Shown here: positions 43,918 to 56,500 of the stretch, in pieces
Layout of the letters: each line of letters starts with the position of its first letter
How positions within the stretch are numbered: the first letter of the stretch is position 1
Assembly: GCA_964561025.1 (NCBI GenBank)
Contig: CAZLNM010000004.1
Coordinates: 30,452-94,451, forward strand
DNA: 64,000 nt
Direction: 5' to 3'
DNA from: JAAZNF01 sp964561025
GTDB taxonomy: Bacteria; Myxococcota; B64-G9
Translations under genes and position numbers: made by a program
The notes under the pieces: generated by a model
Seen by the model: the letters and a program-made list of their open reading frames with translations, nothing else
What the model was told of the DNA's origin: nothing
Database searches by the model: none

Positions 43918-44424
43918 ATGTCACAATCAGATCCTACGTCCCGTCCCCGCCCGGAATTCAACGGGCTCCTGTTCCTCGCCGTTCTGCTGGCCTCGTGCAG
44001 CTCGACGTTCTCGGCCGGCTGCCGGCGCGCGCCCGAGGGCCCGGCGCGGGTGTTCTTGCCGTCCGCGGCGGGCGAGGTGGTGGTACGGGTGGAGGTGGTG
44101 CGCCGGCCCGAGGAGCGGGAGCGCGGCCTGATGTACCGGCGCCACCTGGACGAGGACGCGGGGATGCTGTTCGTCTATCCCACCGAGGGGCGCTTGCGCT
44201 TCTGGATGAAGAACACCTACCTCCCGCTCGACATGATCTTCATCGGGGACAACCGGCGCATCGTGGGGGTGGTGAAACGCGCCGCGCCGCTCACCGAGGA
44301 GGGCCGCGAGGTGGACGCCCCGGCGCGCTTCGTGCTCGAGGTGAACGGCGGCTTCTTCGAGCGGCACCGCGTCCAGCTCGGCGGCGAGGTGCGGTTCGAG
44401 AACGTGGAGCTCACCGCCTGGTGA
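43918..44424 (+). CDS. DUF192 protein, probable lipoprotein
   Basis: 168 residues. The DUF192 core runs RPEERERGLMYRRHLDEDAG, MLFVYPTEGRLRFWMKNT and YLPLDMIFIGDNRRIVGV, close to the archetype. A hydrophobic start (LLFLAVLLASCSS) suggests export or a lipid anchor at Cys near residue 28. The family is a small beta fold of unknown function. Start at 43918 follows AAGGA. Length is normal. Confidence 0.9.
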   Translation: MSQSDPTSRPRPEFNGLLFLAVLLASCSSTFSAGCRRAPEGPARVFLPSAAGEVVVRVEVVRRPEERERGLMYRRHLDEDAGMLFVYPTEGRLRFWMKNTYLPLDMIFIGDNRRIVGVVKRAAPLTEEGREVDAPARFVLEVNGGFFERHRVQLGGEVRFENVELTAW

Positions 44425-44592
44425 TTCTTCCCCAGCCGCATTCCTCCCATCGGAGCGCCTCTGGCCGCGATGCCGAGAGAGCCTGGGCATTCGCCCGCGG
44501 ATCGCCTCCACCCGACCTTGGGTTGAAGGGAAAATCACAGCCAGATGCAGATGATTCGACTGGTGGCCGGGGACCGGGGCAAAGTGGAGTCG

Positions 44593-45036
44593 CTACACGG
44601 GCTCCTTGCCCAGCAGCTTGCGGAAGAGGTGCTCGCCCAAAGACTCGCGCAGCATGCCCTCCACCATGCGCTCGAACTCCTCCCGCTCGCGGTCGTCGCG
44701 GTACACGAAGCGGATGCCCATGCCGGGATCGGGCACCTCGGGGTTGGTGGGCGCGCCCAGCTCGTTGACCCACACCACCTGGCCCCGGATCTCCACCGGC
44801 TGGGGGATGCGCGGGATCACCAGGCGGAACAGGAACTCGGTCCCCACCGGCAGCGGGCGCTCGGTCTTGATGAAGGTCCCGCCCTTGGAGATGTTGCGGG
44901 TGTAGTCGGCGAAGAAGGTGTTGAGCTTCTTGTACTCCACCTTGAGCTCGATGGGCGCCCGGATGAAGCGGCGCTTCTCCTCGCCCTCGGTGGCCGGCGG
45001 CGGCGACCCGCCGTCTTGGATCTCTTCTGGCGCCAT
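44593..45036 (-). CDS. PilZ-domain c-di-GMP-binding protein (myxobacterial type)
   Basis: 147 residues. The c-di-GMP site is intact: RRFIR (RxxxR) near 22-26 and NISKGG (NxSxxG) near 49-54. The remainder fits the small single-domain PilZ proteins common in Myxococcota. It would act as a cytoplasmic c-di-GMP receptor. The neighbouring divergent gene encodes a membrane zincin, but no functional link is shown. The DUF192 gene converges on it from the left. Confidence 0.9.
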   Translation of the reverse strand: MAPEEIQDGGSPPPATEGEEKRRFIRAPIELKVEYKKLNTFFADYTRNISKGGTFIKTERPLPVGTEFLFRLVIPRIPQPVEIRGQVVWVNELGAPTNPEVPDPGMGIRFVYRDDREREEFERMVEGMLRESLGEHLFRKLLGKEPV

Positions 45037-45120
45037 GCCGGGGATGCTATGCCCAAGGCGCGGGGCGGGTCAATGTTTTTGCCGGGTGAGCACAGGCGGG
45101 ATTCGTGCTATATCCCTCCC

Positions 45121-47451
45121 GTGCCCCAATCGAACACGAAAGAACGCTTGCGCGCCAGGGCCGTCCGCCTGGGCCCCGCCTTCTGGATCTCCCTCGGCCT
45201 GCACGGCGCCCTGGCGCTGGCGCTGACGCGCATCCCCCTGTTCGACGTGCTGGGCTACGAGTCGGGCGCGGCGCTCTCGCTGCTTGCGTCGTTCTGGGCG
45301 GGGTTGGTGGCGCTGGGGGCGGTGCGCCGCGCGCCGCTGTCGCGGCCGGGCATGGCCACGCCGGCGAAGCTTGCGCTGTTCTGGGCGGGGCGGGCCCTGC
45401 TGCGAAACGCCGTCGTGCTCTCGCTGCCGCTGGCCCTGCTCCTCCTGAACGCGCTGTGGGTGAAGAACTGCGCCCCCGGCACGGGCCTGGCCTTCTTCGT
45501 CCTGCTGCCGCTCGCCAGCGCCGCCTTCGCCTCCCTGCTGGGCGTGGCCCTGGGGATGGTGGTGCGCCGGCGCTTCTTGGGCGGGCTCGCCTGGGGGCTT
45601 TTGTGGCTTTCGCTCGCGGCCGGCTACCTGCTGGAGGCCTACCTCGGCCTGGAGGTGGACTCCTACAACCAGCTCGCCGGTTGGATCGCCGGGCCGATCT
45701 ACGACGAGGTGGTCGAGCCCTCGCTCCCGCTCGTGGCCTGCCGCCTGCACGGCCTGCTGTGGGCCGGCGCGGCGCTGGCCCTGAGCTGCGCCTTCCTCGA
45801 TCGCGCGAAGCTGCGGCCGCGGCTCGCCGCCGTGCGCGCCAACCGCGCGCCGCTCCTTGCTGCCCTGGCGCTGGCCGCCGCCGGCGCCCTGGTGTTCGCG
45901 CACGGGGACGCGCTGGGCTTCCGGCGCACCCGCGCGGCGGTCGAGCGGGCGTTGCCCGTGGTGCGGGCCACGCCGCACTTTTTGCTTCATCTTCCGGACG
46001 GCGTCTCGCGCGAGCGGGCGGCGCAGCTCGAACAGGATTTCGAGTTCCGCTACCACCAGCTCGAGCGGCTGTTCGGGCCGGTCGCGCTCCCGCCCATCCA
46101 CGGCTACCTCTTCGAGAGCGCGGCGAAGAAGCGCCGCCTGCTCGGGGCGGGCCGGACCCAGTTCGCCAAGCCCTGGCGCAACATGCTGGCGCTCAACGGC
46201 ACCGAGTTTCCGCACGGCACGCTCATGCACGAGCTGGCGCACGTCTACGCCGGCGCCTTCGGCGCCTGGCCGCTCTACGCCAGCAGCCGCTTCTGGTTCT
46301 GGTTCAACCCCGGGCTCACCGAGGGCCTGGCGGTGGCGGCCGAGTACGCCGGCGATCCTTCCTACCTCCACCGCTGGAGCGCGGCCATGCGGCGCGCCGG
46401 CCTCGCCCCGAAGATCGAGCGGCTGTTCGACCCGGTGGGGTTCTGGAGCGAGCCGGCCCGGCGCTCGTACCTGGTGGCGGGATCGTTCGTGCGCTTCCTC
46501 ATCGATCGCTACGGCCAGGAGGTGTTCCGCCGCGCCTACGCCGCGGGCACGCTGGAGGCCTACCCCGCGACCCCTGCGCAACTGGTGGCGGAGTGGGAGC
46601 GGCGGCTCGACGAACTCGAGGTGGAGCCCGCGCAGGTGGCGTCGGCCCAGGTCCGCTTCGGCCAGGGCAGCATCTTCGCGCGGCCGTGCGCGCACGAGGT
46701 GGCGCGGCTCCAGGCGCAGGCCCGCGCCAGCCTGGGGCAGGGACGATCCGGGGAGGCCCTGCGTATCGCCCGGCGCATTTTGGAGTGGTTCCCCGACGAT
46801 ACCGACGCCTGGCTGCTCTATCTCGACGCGCTCATCCGCGGTGAAGATGATTCGGAGGCGTACCAGACGGCCCAGCGCTTGCTCGCTCGCCCGGAGCTTC
46901 CGCCCGCCGCCCGGCTCGGCCTGCTCGAGCGCCTGGGCGGGTTGGAGATCCGCCGGCAAGAGGCCGAGCGGGCCTGCCCGTACTTCGAGGCGCTGCTCGA
47001 ATCGAACGCCGACGAGGGGGCGAACCGGCTGAACCTGGCCCGCCTGGACGCCATCGCCCGCGGCGAGGCGGGGCGGCGGGTGCTGGAATTCCTCCAGGGA
47101 GAGGGCGGGCTCGCGGCGGGCATCCTTGCGCTGCTGGAGGCCGACCGCCTCGAGCCGGACTGGGGCCTGCCCGCCTACCTGCTCGGCCGCCACCTGGCGC
47201 AGGGCGCAAGCTGCCGGAGGGCCCTCTTCTGGCTGGAGCGGGCCGGGGAGCGAGGGCTGCCGCACCCGGCCTTCGCGGCCGAGAACCTCAGGCTGCTTCT
47301 ACTCTGCCGCTACCAGACCGGCGACCGGCAGGGCGCGGCCGAGGCGGCGGCGGTGCTCGCGCAGTACCCTCCCGACAGCGCGACGCGGGCGCAGGCGCGG
47401 GACTGGCTGGAGCGGCTGGCCTTCGAGGCCGGGCTCACTTGCGGCGAATGA
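45121..47451 (+). CDS. Membrane MA-clan metallopeptidase-like protein with TPR-like tail
   Basis: 776 residues from GTG 45121; an in-frame ATG at 45073 is an alternative. Residues 1-275 hold about 6-7 membrane helices. The peptidase-like domain has HELAH (H370, E371, H374) and a downstream Glu in NPGLTEGLA (E401, 31 residues from the first His), the gluzincin pattern of peptidase MA-like proteins. The last 250 residues are TPR-like helices (ARASLGQGRSGEALRIARRI, ALLEADRLEP). A substrate or maturation role in the envelope is likely but untested. The stop overlaps the convergent small gene by 17 bases. Confidence 0.75.
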   Translation: MPQSNTKERLRARAVRLGPAFWISLGLHGALALALTRIPLFDVLGYESGAALSLLASFWAGLVALGAVRRAPLSRPGMATPAKLALFWAGRALLRNAVVLSLPLALLLLNALWVKNCAPGTGLAFFVLLPLASAAFASLLGVALGMVVRRRFLGGLAWGLLWLSLAAGYLLEAYLGLEVDSYNQLAGWIAGPIYDEVVEPSLPLVACRLHGLLWAGAALALSCAFLDRAKLRPRLAAVRANRAPLLAALALAAAGALVFAHGDALGFRRTRAAVERALPVVRATPHFLLHLPDGVSRERAAQLEQDFEFRYHQLERLFGPVALPPIHGYLFESAAKKRRLLGAGRTQFAKPWRNMLALNGTEFPHGTLMHELAHVYAGAFGAWPLYASSRFWFWFNPGLTEGLAVAAEYAGDPSYLHRWSAAMRRAGLAPKIERLFDPVGFWSEPARRSYLVAGSFVRFLIDRYGQEVFRRAYAAGTLEAYPATPAQLVAEWERRLDELEVEPAQVASAQVRFGQGSIFARPCAHEVARLQAQARASLGQGRSGEALRIARRILEWFPDDTDAWLLYLDALIRGEDDSEAYQTAQRLLARPELPPAARLGLLERLGGLEIRRQEAERACPYFEALLESNADEGANRLNLARLDAIARGEAGRRVLEFLQGEGGLAAGILALLEADRLEPDWGLPAYLLGRHLAQGASCRRALFWLERAGERGLPHPAFAAENLRLLLLCRYQTGDRQGAAEAAAVLAQYPPDSATRAQARDWLERLAFEAGLTCGE

Positions 47452-47785
47452 TGTACACCTCGGGGAAGAAACTGGCGCGGTTGGGGCCGGTGAACTCGCG
47501 CGTGGTGACCCCGCGCAGCGTGCCGTCGGTGGCCAAAAACCAGAAGGTGTAGCTCTCGCCGCTCTTCTCGACGCGGTGGATCGAGAACACCGTGCCCCAC
47601 TCGAGCGGGATGGTCTGCTTGAACTCCAAATTCTCCCAGACAAAAGGCACGGTCTCGCCGGAGATCTCCGGCAGGGGAGGGACCGGCGCGGGATCGGCGG
47701 CCAGCGCCCGGTAGCCGAGTTCGACGGCCGCCATGAGCAGGGCGCCCGCCAGCGCCGCCAGCAGGACCAGCAGTCTAAACCGCAT
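47435..47785 (-). CDS. Small exported protein of unknown function
   Basis: 116 residues from ATG 47785 (GAGG about 8 bases upstream). N-terminal membrane or signal helix LLVLLAALAGALLMAAVELGYRAL. The mature part (about 35-116) is beta-rich: VFSIHRVEKSGESYTFWFLA, LRGVTTREFTG. Not recognised. Possibly a membrane-anchored periplasmic domain. It lies 136 bases downstream of the penicillin-acylase gene on the same strand. Confidence 0.65.
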   Translation of the reverse strand: MRFRLLVLLAALAGALLMAAVELGYRALAADPAPVPPLPEISGETVPFVWENLEFKQTIPLEWGTVFSIHRVEKSGESYTFWFLATDGTLRGVTTREFTGPNRASFFPEVYIIRRK

Positions 47786-47921
47786 GCGCGCACCTCGCCG
47801 AAAAGACAACGCGCTCATGATACCCGAGAGAGGCACCGGGCGCAAACCCGATGGCCATGGCGCGAAGGATTCATGCGCGGGCGGCCGCGAGCTGCCTTCT
47901 TGCGGCTCGAACGCGCCTCCA

Positions 47922-50687
47922 TCAGGGCACGAAGCGCTCCCGGGTCTCGGCGTTCTGCACCACGTCCTTCTCCGTAAAGTAGAGCGGCGGGGCTTCGTTC
48001 TTGCGCCAGTACTGCGCCTCGTCGGCGTGGTGCGGGTTGGTGTAGTCGTGCACCTCGCCGCCGGCGATGGCGTTCCAGATTCGCGGCCCCTGGTCGGTCA
48101 TCTCCACCACCAGCCGCTGCTGCGGGCCCGAGCCGTAGGTGAAGTCGGTCTCGTCCCACAGGCCGGTGTGGCTGGCGTCCACCCCGAAGTTGTCGCCGTG
48201 CCGCGGGAAGCCGCCCGGGAAGTCCGGGTCGGTCGCCTGCGGGATGCTGAAGGCGTCGAAGAACGGGATCAGCGTCTCGAAGGTCACCCGGTGGAGCTTT
48301 CCCCAGCGCCAGCCGGCCGGGTCCGCCCCGAGCGTGCTGGAGAGGAAGCCGTAGGCCAGGTGCGCCGCCCGCAGCACTCGATCGCCGCGGCTCTCGCGCT
48401 CCGGGGTGGCCAGATCGTCCCACAGCACGGTGTCCTGGAGCTGGGCATCGTAGGTCGTGAGCCGCTGGGGTTCGAGCAGCGCCCACTGCAAGGTCTTGGC
48501 CAGGTAGTCGTCCGCCGGCCGCACGCCGATGGCCTCCACCTCGTCGCCGAAGGCGAGCCGCACAAGGCGCGGCACGATGGCGTTGAAGATGGAGGTGGCC
48601 ACCGACTCGTCGATCTCGGCCTGCGTGGGGGTGCCCTCGACCGCCGGGGGCGTGGAGAACTTCCAGTTCTTGAGCCGGTCGCGAAGGCCCAGCACGGCGG
48701 GCATGTCGGCGCCCACGGCCGCCACCGCCGCGGCCAGGTCCGGGTGCGTGCCGGGGTGCGCGGCCTCGGCCTCGGCGCGGTCGAGCTCGGTCACGATGGC
48801 GGCGCTGAGTTTCGCCCCCAGCACCGAGCGGTCGTCCGCCTGGATGGCGCGCATGTCCTCCGGCGTGACCTTGCGCGAGGAGAGGAGCTCCTCGAGCCGG
48901 GCGCGGATACGGGCCATGCGGTGCCCCACGTCCCAGTCGAAGCCCAGGTACACGTGGTCGTTGAAGGGGTTGCCGTCGGCGCTGAGGCCGACCAGGTCCT
49001 GGTTGGCGGTGGCGATGTAGCCCTTGGCCGGGTTCTGGTCGTGGGGGAGGTACTTCTCGTCCACGAAGGTGCCGATCCACTCGTACTCGCCGCTGCCGGG
49101 GAGCACGAAGGCGGGGGCGAAACCGCTCTGGGCGACCGGGTCGTAGCTCAGCGCGCGCGGGTCGCGCCGGGGCACCTTGGACTGGGTGCTCCAGAAGATG
49201 TCGCCGGCGCGGCTCACCACCACGAAGCTCTGCGCCCCCACCTCGAAGAAGTCGAGCGCGTTCTCGACCTCGGAGACGTCGCGGGCCTTCATCAGGCGGC
49301 TCACCGCGCGCAGCTCGTTGGTGATGTCGTTGCCGGTCCAGCGCACCGACAGGGCCGCGTCGGTGGTGCGCGAGCCGGGGATGATGGTCCCGTGGTGCGG
49401 CACGATCTCGAACGTCACCTCGCGGGTCTGACCATTGTTGAGCGCAATCGTCTCGGTGCGCGTTTCGATGGGCACGGTCGTGCCCTTGAACTCGACCGCG
49501 TCGGGGTTGCCGCCGGCGCCCGGCACGATGGTCTCCTGGTACACGTCCTGCACGTCGAACACCGCGGTGGTGAGCCCCCAGGCGATGGAATCGTTGTAGC
49601 CGAGCAGGATGCCGGGCGCCCCGGCCAGCGACAGGCCCTGCACGTCCATGTCCCCGCCGGCGCGCTTGGTGTTGAGGTGCACGTACCAGAAATTCGGCGG
49701 GCTATCCAGGCTGAGGTGGGGGTCGTTGGCGAGCAGGGGAAAGCCGCTCTGGGTCTTGCTCCCGTGCACCACCCAGTTGTTGGAGCCGCCGTGGGCCCCG
49801 CGCAGCTCGACGGGCGAGCGGCTCCGCGTCAAGAACGCCCGCGCCCGCGAAAGCAGCGCCCGATCGGGCAAGAACGCCGGCTCGGGCCGGGCGGGAGCAC
49901 GCAGCGCCACGGTGCCGTTGTCGGTCGGCCAGTTGGGGATCCCCTCGCGGGTGAACACCGCCTCGCCGGGAGCGAAAGACCAGAAGTCCGAAAACAGCCC
50001 CGCGCGCGCCGCCCGCGCCGGATCGGCGGAGGCCGCCGGGAAGACCTGGGCGATGGCGGAGCGGGCCTCGGTCATGTCCAGCTCGATCTCCAGCGAGCGC
50101 GACAGGTCGTAGGACATGTAACGGGAGATGGCCAGGGTGTCGGCACCGCTCCAGTCGGTGAGGTGATCCTTGTGGATCAGGCTGCCCACCCCGCCCGGCA
50201 GCGTGGCCGTGCCGGCGCGCAGCTCGGCCAGGTAGGCGTTGACCCCGGCCGAGAAGGCGTCCAGCATGGCCTTGATGTCGTCGCCGGCCGGCAGCGATTC
50301 ATAGATGGCCGCGCCCAGCCGCCCGAAGCCGGTAAAGCGCGCCCCGATGTCCATGTCCAGCAGGCCCGGGTAGGCGGAGTAGGCCACCTGGGAGAGCCGG
50401 CCCTCGACCGCGCGGCGCAAGAACTCCATCTGGGCCATGCGATCGCGGGCCATGAGGTAGCCCTGCACCTGGATGACGTCGAGATCGCTTGCGCCGTACA
50501 CGTGGCGCATGCCGCGCCGGTCGGTCACCACCTCCACCGGGGCGGAGAGGTTTGAGAGTTTCATCTCGCCGGCCACCGGCAGGTCCTCGATACGGCTCGG
50601 TCCCGACTTCGAGCCCGAGCAGCCTGCGGCGACGAGAAGCGATGCCAAAAGAGACGGCGCCAGGGTATGGACCGCGAGGCGTTTCAT
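47922..50687 (-). CDS. Penicillin acylase family lipoprotein (Ntn hydrolase)
   Basis: 921 residues. Lipobox VAAGC (near residue 23) gives an outer- or inner-membrane anchor, unusual for soluble penicillin acylases. The alpha part begins APVEVVTDRRGMRHVYG and YLMARDRMAQMEFLRR. The autocatalytic cleavage site is AHGG-SNNWVV with nucleophile S302. FPLLANDPHLSLDSP and GASLAGAPG-type motifs (LSLAGAPGILLGYNDSIAW) follow. The C-terminus has DNFGVDASH and GGEVHDYTNPHHADEAQYW. Acylases of this family also hydrolyse acyl-homoserine lactones or other amides; the substrate is unknown here. Confidence 0.92.
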   Translation of the reverse strand: MKRLAVHTLAPSLLASLLVAAGCSGSKSGPSRIEDLPVAGEMKLSNLSAPVEVVTDRRGMRHVYGASDLDVIQVQGYLMARDRMAQMEFLRRAVEGRLSQVAYSAYPGLLDMDIGARFTGFGRLGAAIYESLPAGDDIKAMLDAFSAGVNAYLAELRAGTATLPGGVGSLIHKDHLTDWSGADTLAISRYMSYDLSRSLEIELDMTEARSAIAQVFPAASADPARAARAGLFSDFWSFAPGEAVFTREGIPNWPTDNGTVALRAPARPEPAFLPDRALLSRARAFLTRSRSPVELRGAHGGSNNWVVHGSKTQSGFPLLANDPHLSLDSPPNFWYVHLNTKRAGGDMDVQGLSLAGAPGILLGYNDSIAWGLTTAVFDVQDVYQETIVPGAGGNPDAVEFKGTTVPIETRTETIALNNGQTREVTFEIVPHHGTIIPGSRTTDAALSVRWTGNDITNELRAVSRLMKARDVSEVENALDFFEVGAQSFVVVSRAGDIFWSTQSKVPRRDPRALSYDPVAQSGFAPAFVLPGSGEYEWIGTFVDEKYLPHDQNPAKGYIATANQDLVGLSADGNPFNDHVYLGFDWDVGHRMARIRARLEELLSSRKVTPEDMRAIQADDRSVLGAKLSAAIVTELDRAEAEAAHPGTHPDLAAAVAAVGADMPAVLGLRDRLKNWKFSTPPAVEGTPTQAEIDESVATSIFNAIVPRLVRLAFGDEVEAIGVRPADDYLAKTLQWALLEPQRLTTYDAQLQDTVLWDDLATPERESRGDRVLRAAHLAYGFLSSTLGADPAGWRWGKLHRVTFETLIPFFDAFSIPQATDPDFPGGFPRHGDNFGVDASHTGLWDETDFTYGSGPQQRLVVEMTDQGPRIWNAIAGGEVHDYTNPHHADEAQYWRKNEAPPLYFTEKDVVQNAETRERFVP

Positions 50688-50922
50688 GGATTTCCCCTTC
50701 CGTATGGAGGCCTGCGACGCGGGGGAAGATACCACAGGCGCCGGTTCCGTCAACGGAATGTTGCCGATGTTCATGGCGCGCTGCGGCAGCGGGCCACATT
50801 TCAGACGGGGTCTGTCGAGAAGGCTTATGAGGCAATTGTCTTGAAATGGCAGGCGCTCGCGCCTTAACATGAACCCGCTTCAACCCGTGGTGCGGAGGCT
50901 CAGGAGCCGTTGGGGAGGAACT
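50688..50922. promoter_or_regulatory. Divergent promoter region with short palindrome
   Basis: 235 bases between the acylase and kinase genes. It contains TTCCGT-CA-ACGGAA (50745-50758), a perfect 14-base palindrome, and no strong promoter hexamers. A short AT-richer patch lies near 50820-50850. Confidence 0.35.
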
Positions 50923-53448
<2,526 letters not shown>

Positions 53449-53450
53449 GT

Positions 53451-53513
53451 TTCGGTCGATCAGGATGGATGTTCGGTCGAGAACGTTTGCGGTCGAACCG
53501 GGCCCGCGGGCCC
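53451..53513 (+). promoter_or_regulatory. Iterated CGGTCGA motifs and a 14-base palindrome before the VIT/VWA gene
   Basis: TTCGGTCGA occurs at 53451-53459 and 53472-53480, exactly 21 bases (two helical turns) apart, and CGGTCGA again at 53490-53496. GGGCCCGCGGGCCC (53500-53513) is a perfect palindrome abutting AGGAGG. The spacing suggests regulator binding sites. Confidence 0.45.
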
Positions 53514-53525
53514 AGGAGGCGGAGC

Positions 53526-56500
53526 ATGACGACGAACGCGCGCTGGCAGATCGTTTCGCTGGCTCTGGCCCTGGCGCTGGCCGGCCCGGGCTGCCCCCGG
53601 CCCGACGGCGCCACCGGCGGCCAGGTTTCCGGGCCGCCCGCCTGGGACGACAGGGCCCGGGACATGTTCGAGTCGAAGGGCCTCCTGGTGCCCGCCACCG
53701 AGATGACCGCGCGGGTGGAGAACGCCGAGGCGCTCGACCTGGCCCGCATCCGCGAGGCCATCGCCGAGGCCAAGGAGGTGTCGCCCGAGGAGATGACCCG
53801 CCTCGAGTCGGCGCAGCGTGAGGGCGCGCCCGCGCCCAGCGAGGTGGCGCTCGCGGGTGCGGCGCCCGAAGAACGCCCACGGCCCGCCATGGCGCCGCCG
53901 GCCGCGCCGGAGCCGATGCGGGAGGCGCGGGAGCAGGAGGCCCCGGTCGACCGCGTGCGGGCCGCCAAGTCGGCCGAGGCCGACGAGGCCCCGGCGTCCA
54001 AGGCCGAGGCCCCGGCAAGCCCCGGCGGGGGCGCGGAGGAAAAGCAGAAGAAGAAGCCGGAGGAGGGGGGCGAGGCCGGCCGCACGGTGCTCAAGCAGAT
54101 CGCCGGCGCTCCGCGCGAGCCGAAGATCCTGGTGCGCGACGAGGAGGGGAAGCTTCAACCGCTTTCGCTGCGCGAGATGCGGCTCATCGCCTTCCTGCAA
54201 GGCCCGCGCGCCCGCACCGTCGTGGACGTGGTGTTCGAGAACCGCACCGACCGGCGCATCGAGGGGACCTTCTACTTTCCGCTCCCCGCCGACGCTTCGC
54301 CGGTCGGGTTCGCCATGTTCTCGGGCGCGCCGTCGCTGGACGCGGAGCGGGCCTTCCCCGGTGGCCGGGCGCTGCCGCCGCTTTCCCAGGACTCGGGCGC
54401 CTTCGACAACCTGGAGGCCCTCTCGCCCGCCCGCGCCGGCGCCGGGCCCGACTGGCAGCTTCGCCAGACCGCGCGGGTGGTAGCGCAGAAGCGCGCCCGC
54501 GAGGTGTACGAGGAGGTGGTGCGCCGCTCGGTGGACCCCGCCCTGCTGGAGTGGTCGGGCGGCAACACCTTCCAGGCGCGTGTGTTCCCCATCGAGGCGC
54601 GCTCGTTGAAACGCCTGGTGCTGGTGTACGAGCAGACCCTGCCCTTCGACGGCGAGTTCTTGCGCTACACCTTCCCGCTGCCCGAGAAGAAGCAGCCGCG
54701 GCCCATCACCGCGCGCGTCCACCACGACGACTCGCTGGGAACGGTGCGGGCGGTGGCCATGGGCAAGGACGCGCCGCTTTCGGTGCCGCGGGGGACGGCC
54801 CTGGGCCCGTGGACGGCCTTCGACCTGGTGCAGGAGGACGAGGGCGGCGCGCTCTCGGTGGCGGTTGCCCCGAAGGACGCCGCCGTCCAGGCCATCGCCG
54901 GCGCCGACCCCGGCGGGCTGCCCGGCCGGGCCTTCTTCGCGCGGCTGCTCCCCAAGATCCCGGAGGGCAAGCTGGGCAAGACCGGCCGCGCCCTGTTCGT
55001 GATCGACAGCTCGCTCTCGGCCGAGGACGGCAAGGCCTACGAGCTCCAGAGCCGCACCCTGGAGGCGCTGCTGGAGAGGGATGACTCCATCGCCCAGTAC
55101 GCGGTGGTGTTGTTCGACGTGCGGCCGCGCTGGCTGCACGCCCCACGCTACCGCGACAACACGCCCCAGAACCGCGCCGAGACTCTGCGCGAGCTGCGCA
55201 AGGTCTACCTGGAGGGCGCGACGAACTTCGAGGCGCTGCTTTCCGATCTGGACGCGAACCTCTCGTGGATCCGGGCGGGGGAGGGGACGGCGCCCACGGC
55301 CTTTTTGCTTTCCGACGGCCAGATCACCTGGGGCCAGACCGAGGTCCAGGCCATGGCGCGGCGCCACCCGGCCGCCGCCGCCCTGCGCTGGGTGTGCTAC
55401 CGTTTCGGCGAGTCCGCGGTGAACCAGGCCCTCTTCGACGAGCTTTCGCGCGGCAGCGCCGGCCGCACCGTCACCGTGCTCTCGGAGTCGGAGATCCCCG
55501 CCGCCGCCGCCGCCCACCGGCGCCCCGCCGCCGTCATCGAAGGCGTGGAGGTCCTCGGCGGCAAGGCGGCCGATCTCACCCTGGCGGGCGCGCCGAAGCT
55601 GGTCTTCCCCGGCCAGGAGCTGCGCCTGGCGGGCCGGCTGCTGGAGGGTCGGGGGACCCGGGTGGTGGTGCGGGCCTCGCTGGGCGGGCAGGCGCTGCGC
55701 TTCGAGGCCGCCATCCCCGACGACAGCGACCACCGGCTGGCGGCGCGGGCCTTCGGCGAGGCGCACGTCTCCCGGCTGCTCTCGCTCGACGACGAGCGGC
55801 TGGATCGCATGATCGTGGCCCTGTCCCAGCACTACCTGCTGGCCAACGCCCGCGCCAGCCTGCTCATCCTGGAGGACGAGCGTGCCTTCGAGGCCTTCGG
55901 CATCAAGGAAGAGCAGGTGGATCTGGCCAACCTGGAGCGGCTGCGCGCCCAGGAGGAGGACCAGCGCCTGGAAAAGCTCCAGGGGCTGGATCTGGACCAG
56001 GCCTCGGATCTGGCGCGGGCGGTGGTGCGCGGGCTCTCCGCCGCCAGCGACAAGATCGCCGCGCCGCTCCGCCCGCAGCCGCTGCTGGACCGTCCGCTGG
56101 CCGGGGGCGAGGAGCGCTTGCAGGCCGAGCTGCGCTACCGCGAACTGCGCAAGACGGAGCGCATGGACGTGATGATCTACGACGCGGTGGCGCGGGTGCG
56201 CGCCCTGGCCGGCGACACCATGGGCGCGGTGCGGGCGCTCTCCTGTACGGTGGAGCTGCGGCCGCAGGACACCGAGGCGCTGCGCCTGGTCGGCTACGGG
56301 CTGCTGGCCCTGGGACAATACCAGCCTGCCGCGGAGCTCTTCGAGCGGGCGCGGCTGCTGCGGCCCTTCGAGGGGCAGGTGTACCTGGAGGAGGCCCTGG
56401 CGCTCGACGGCTGCGGCCGCCTGGGCGACGCCGCCCGGCGCTACGAGATCGTGCTGTCGCGCGCCTGGCCGCGGCACGATGGCGAGGTCAAGACGGTGGC

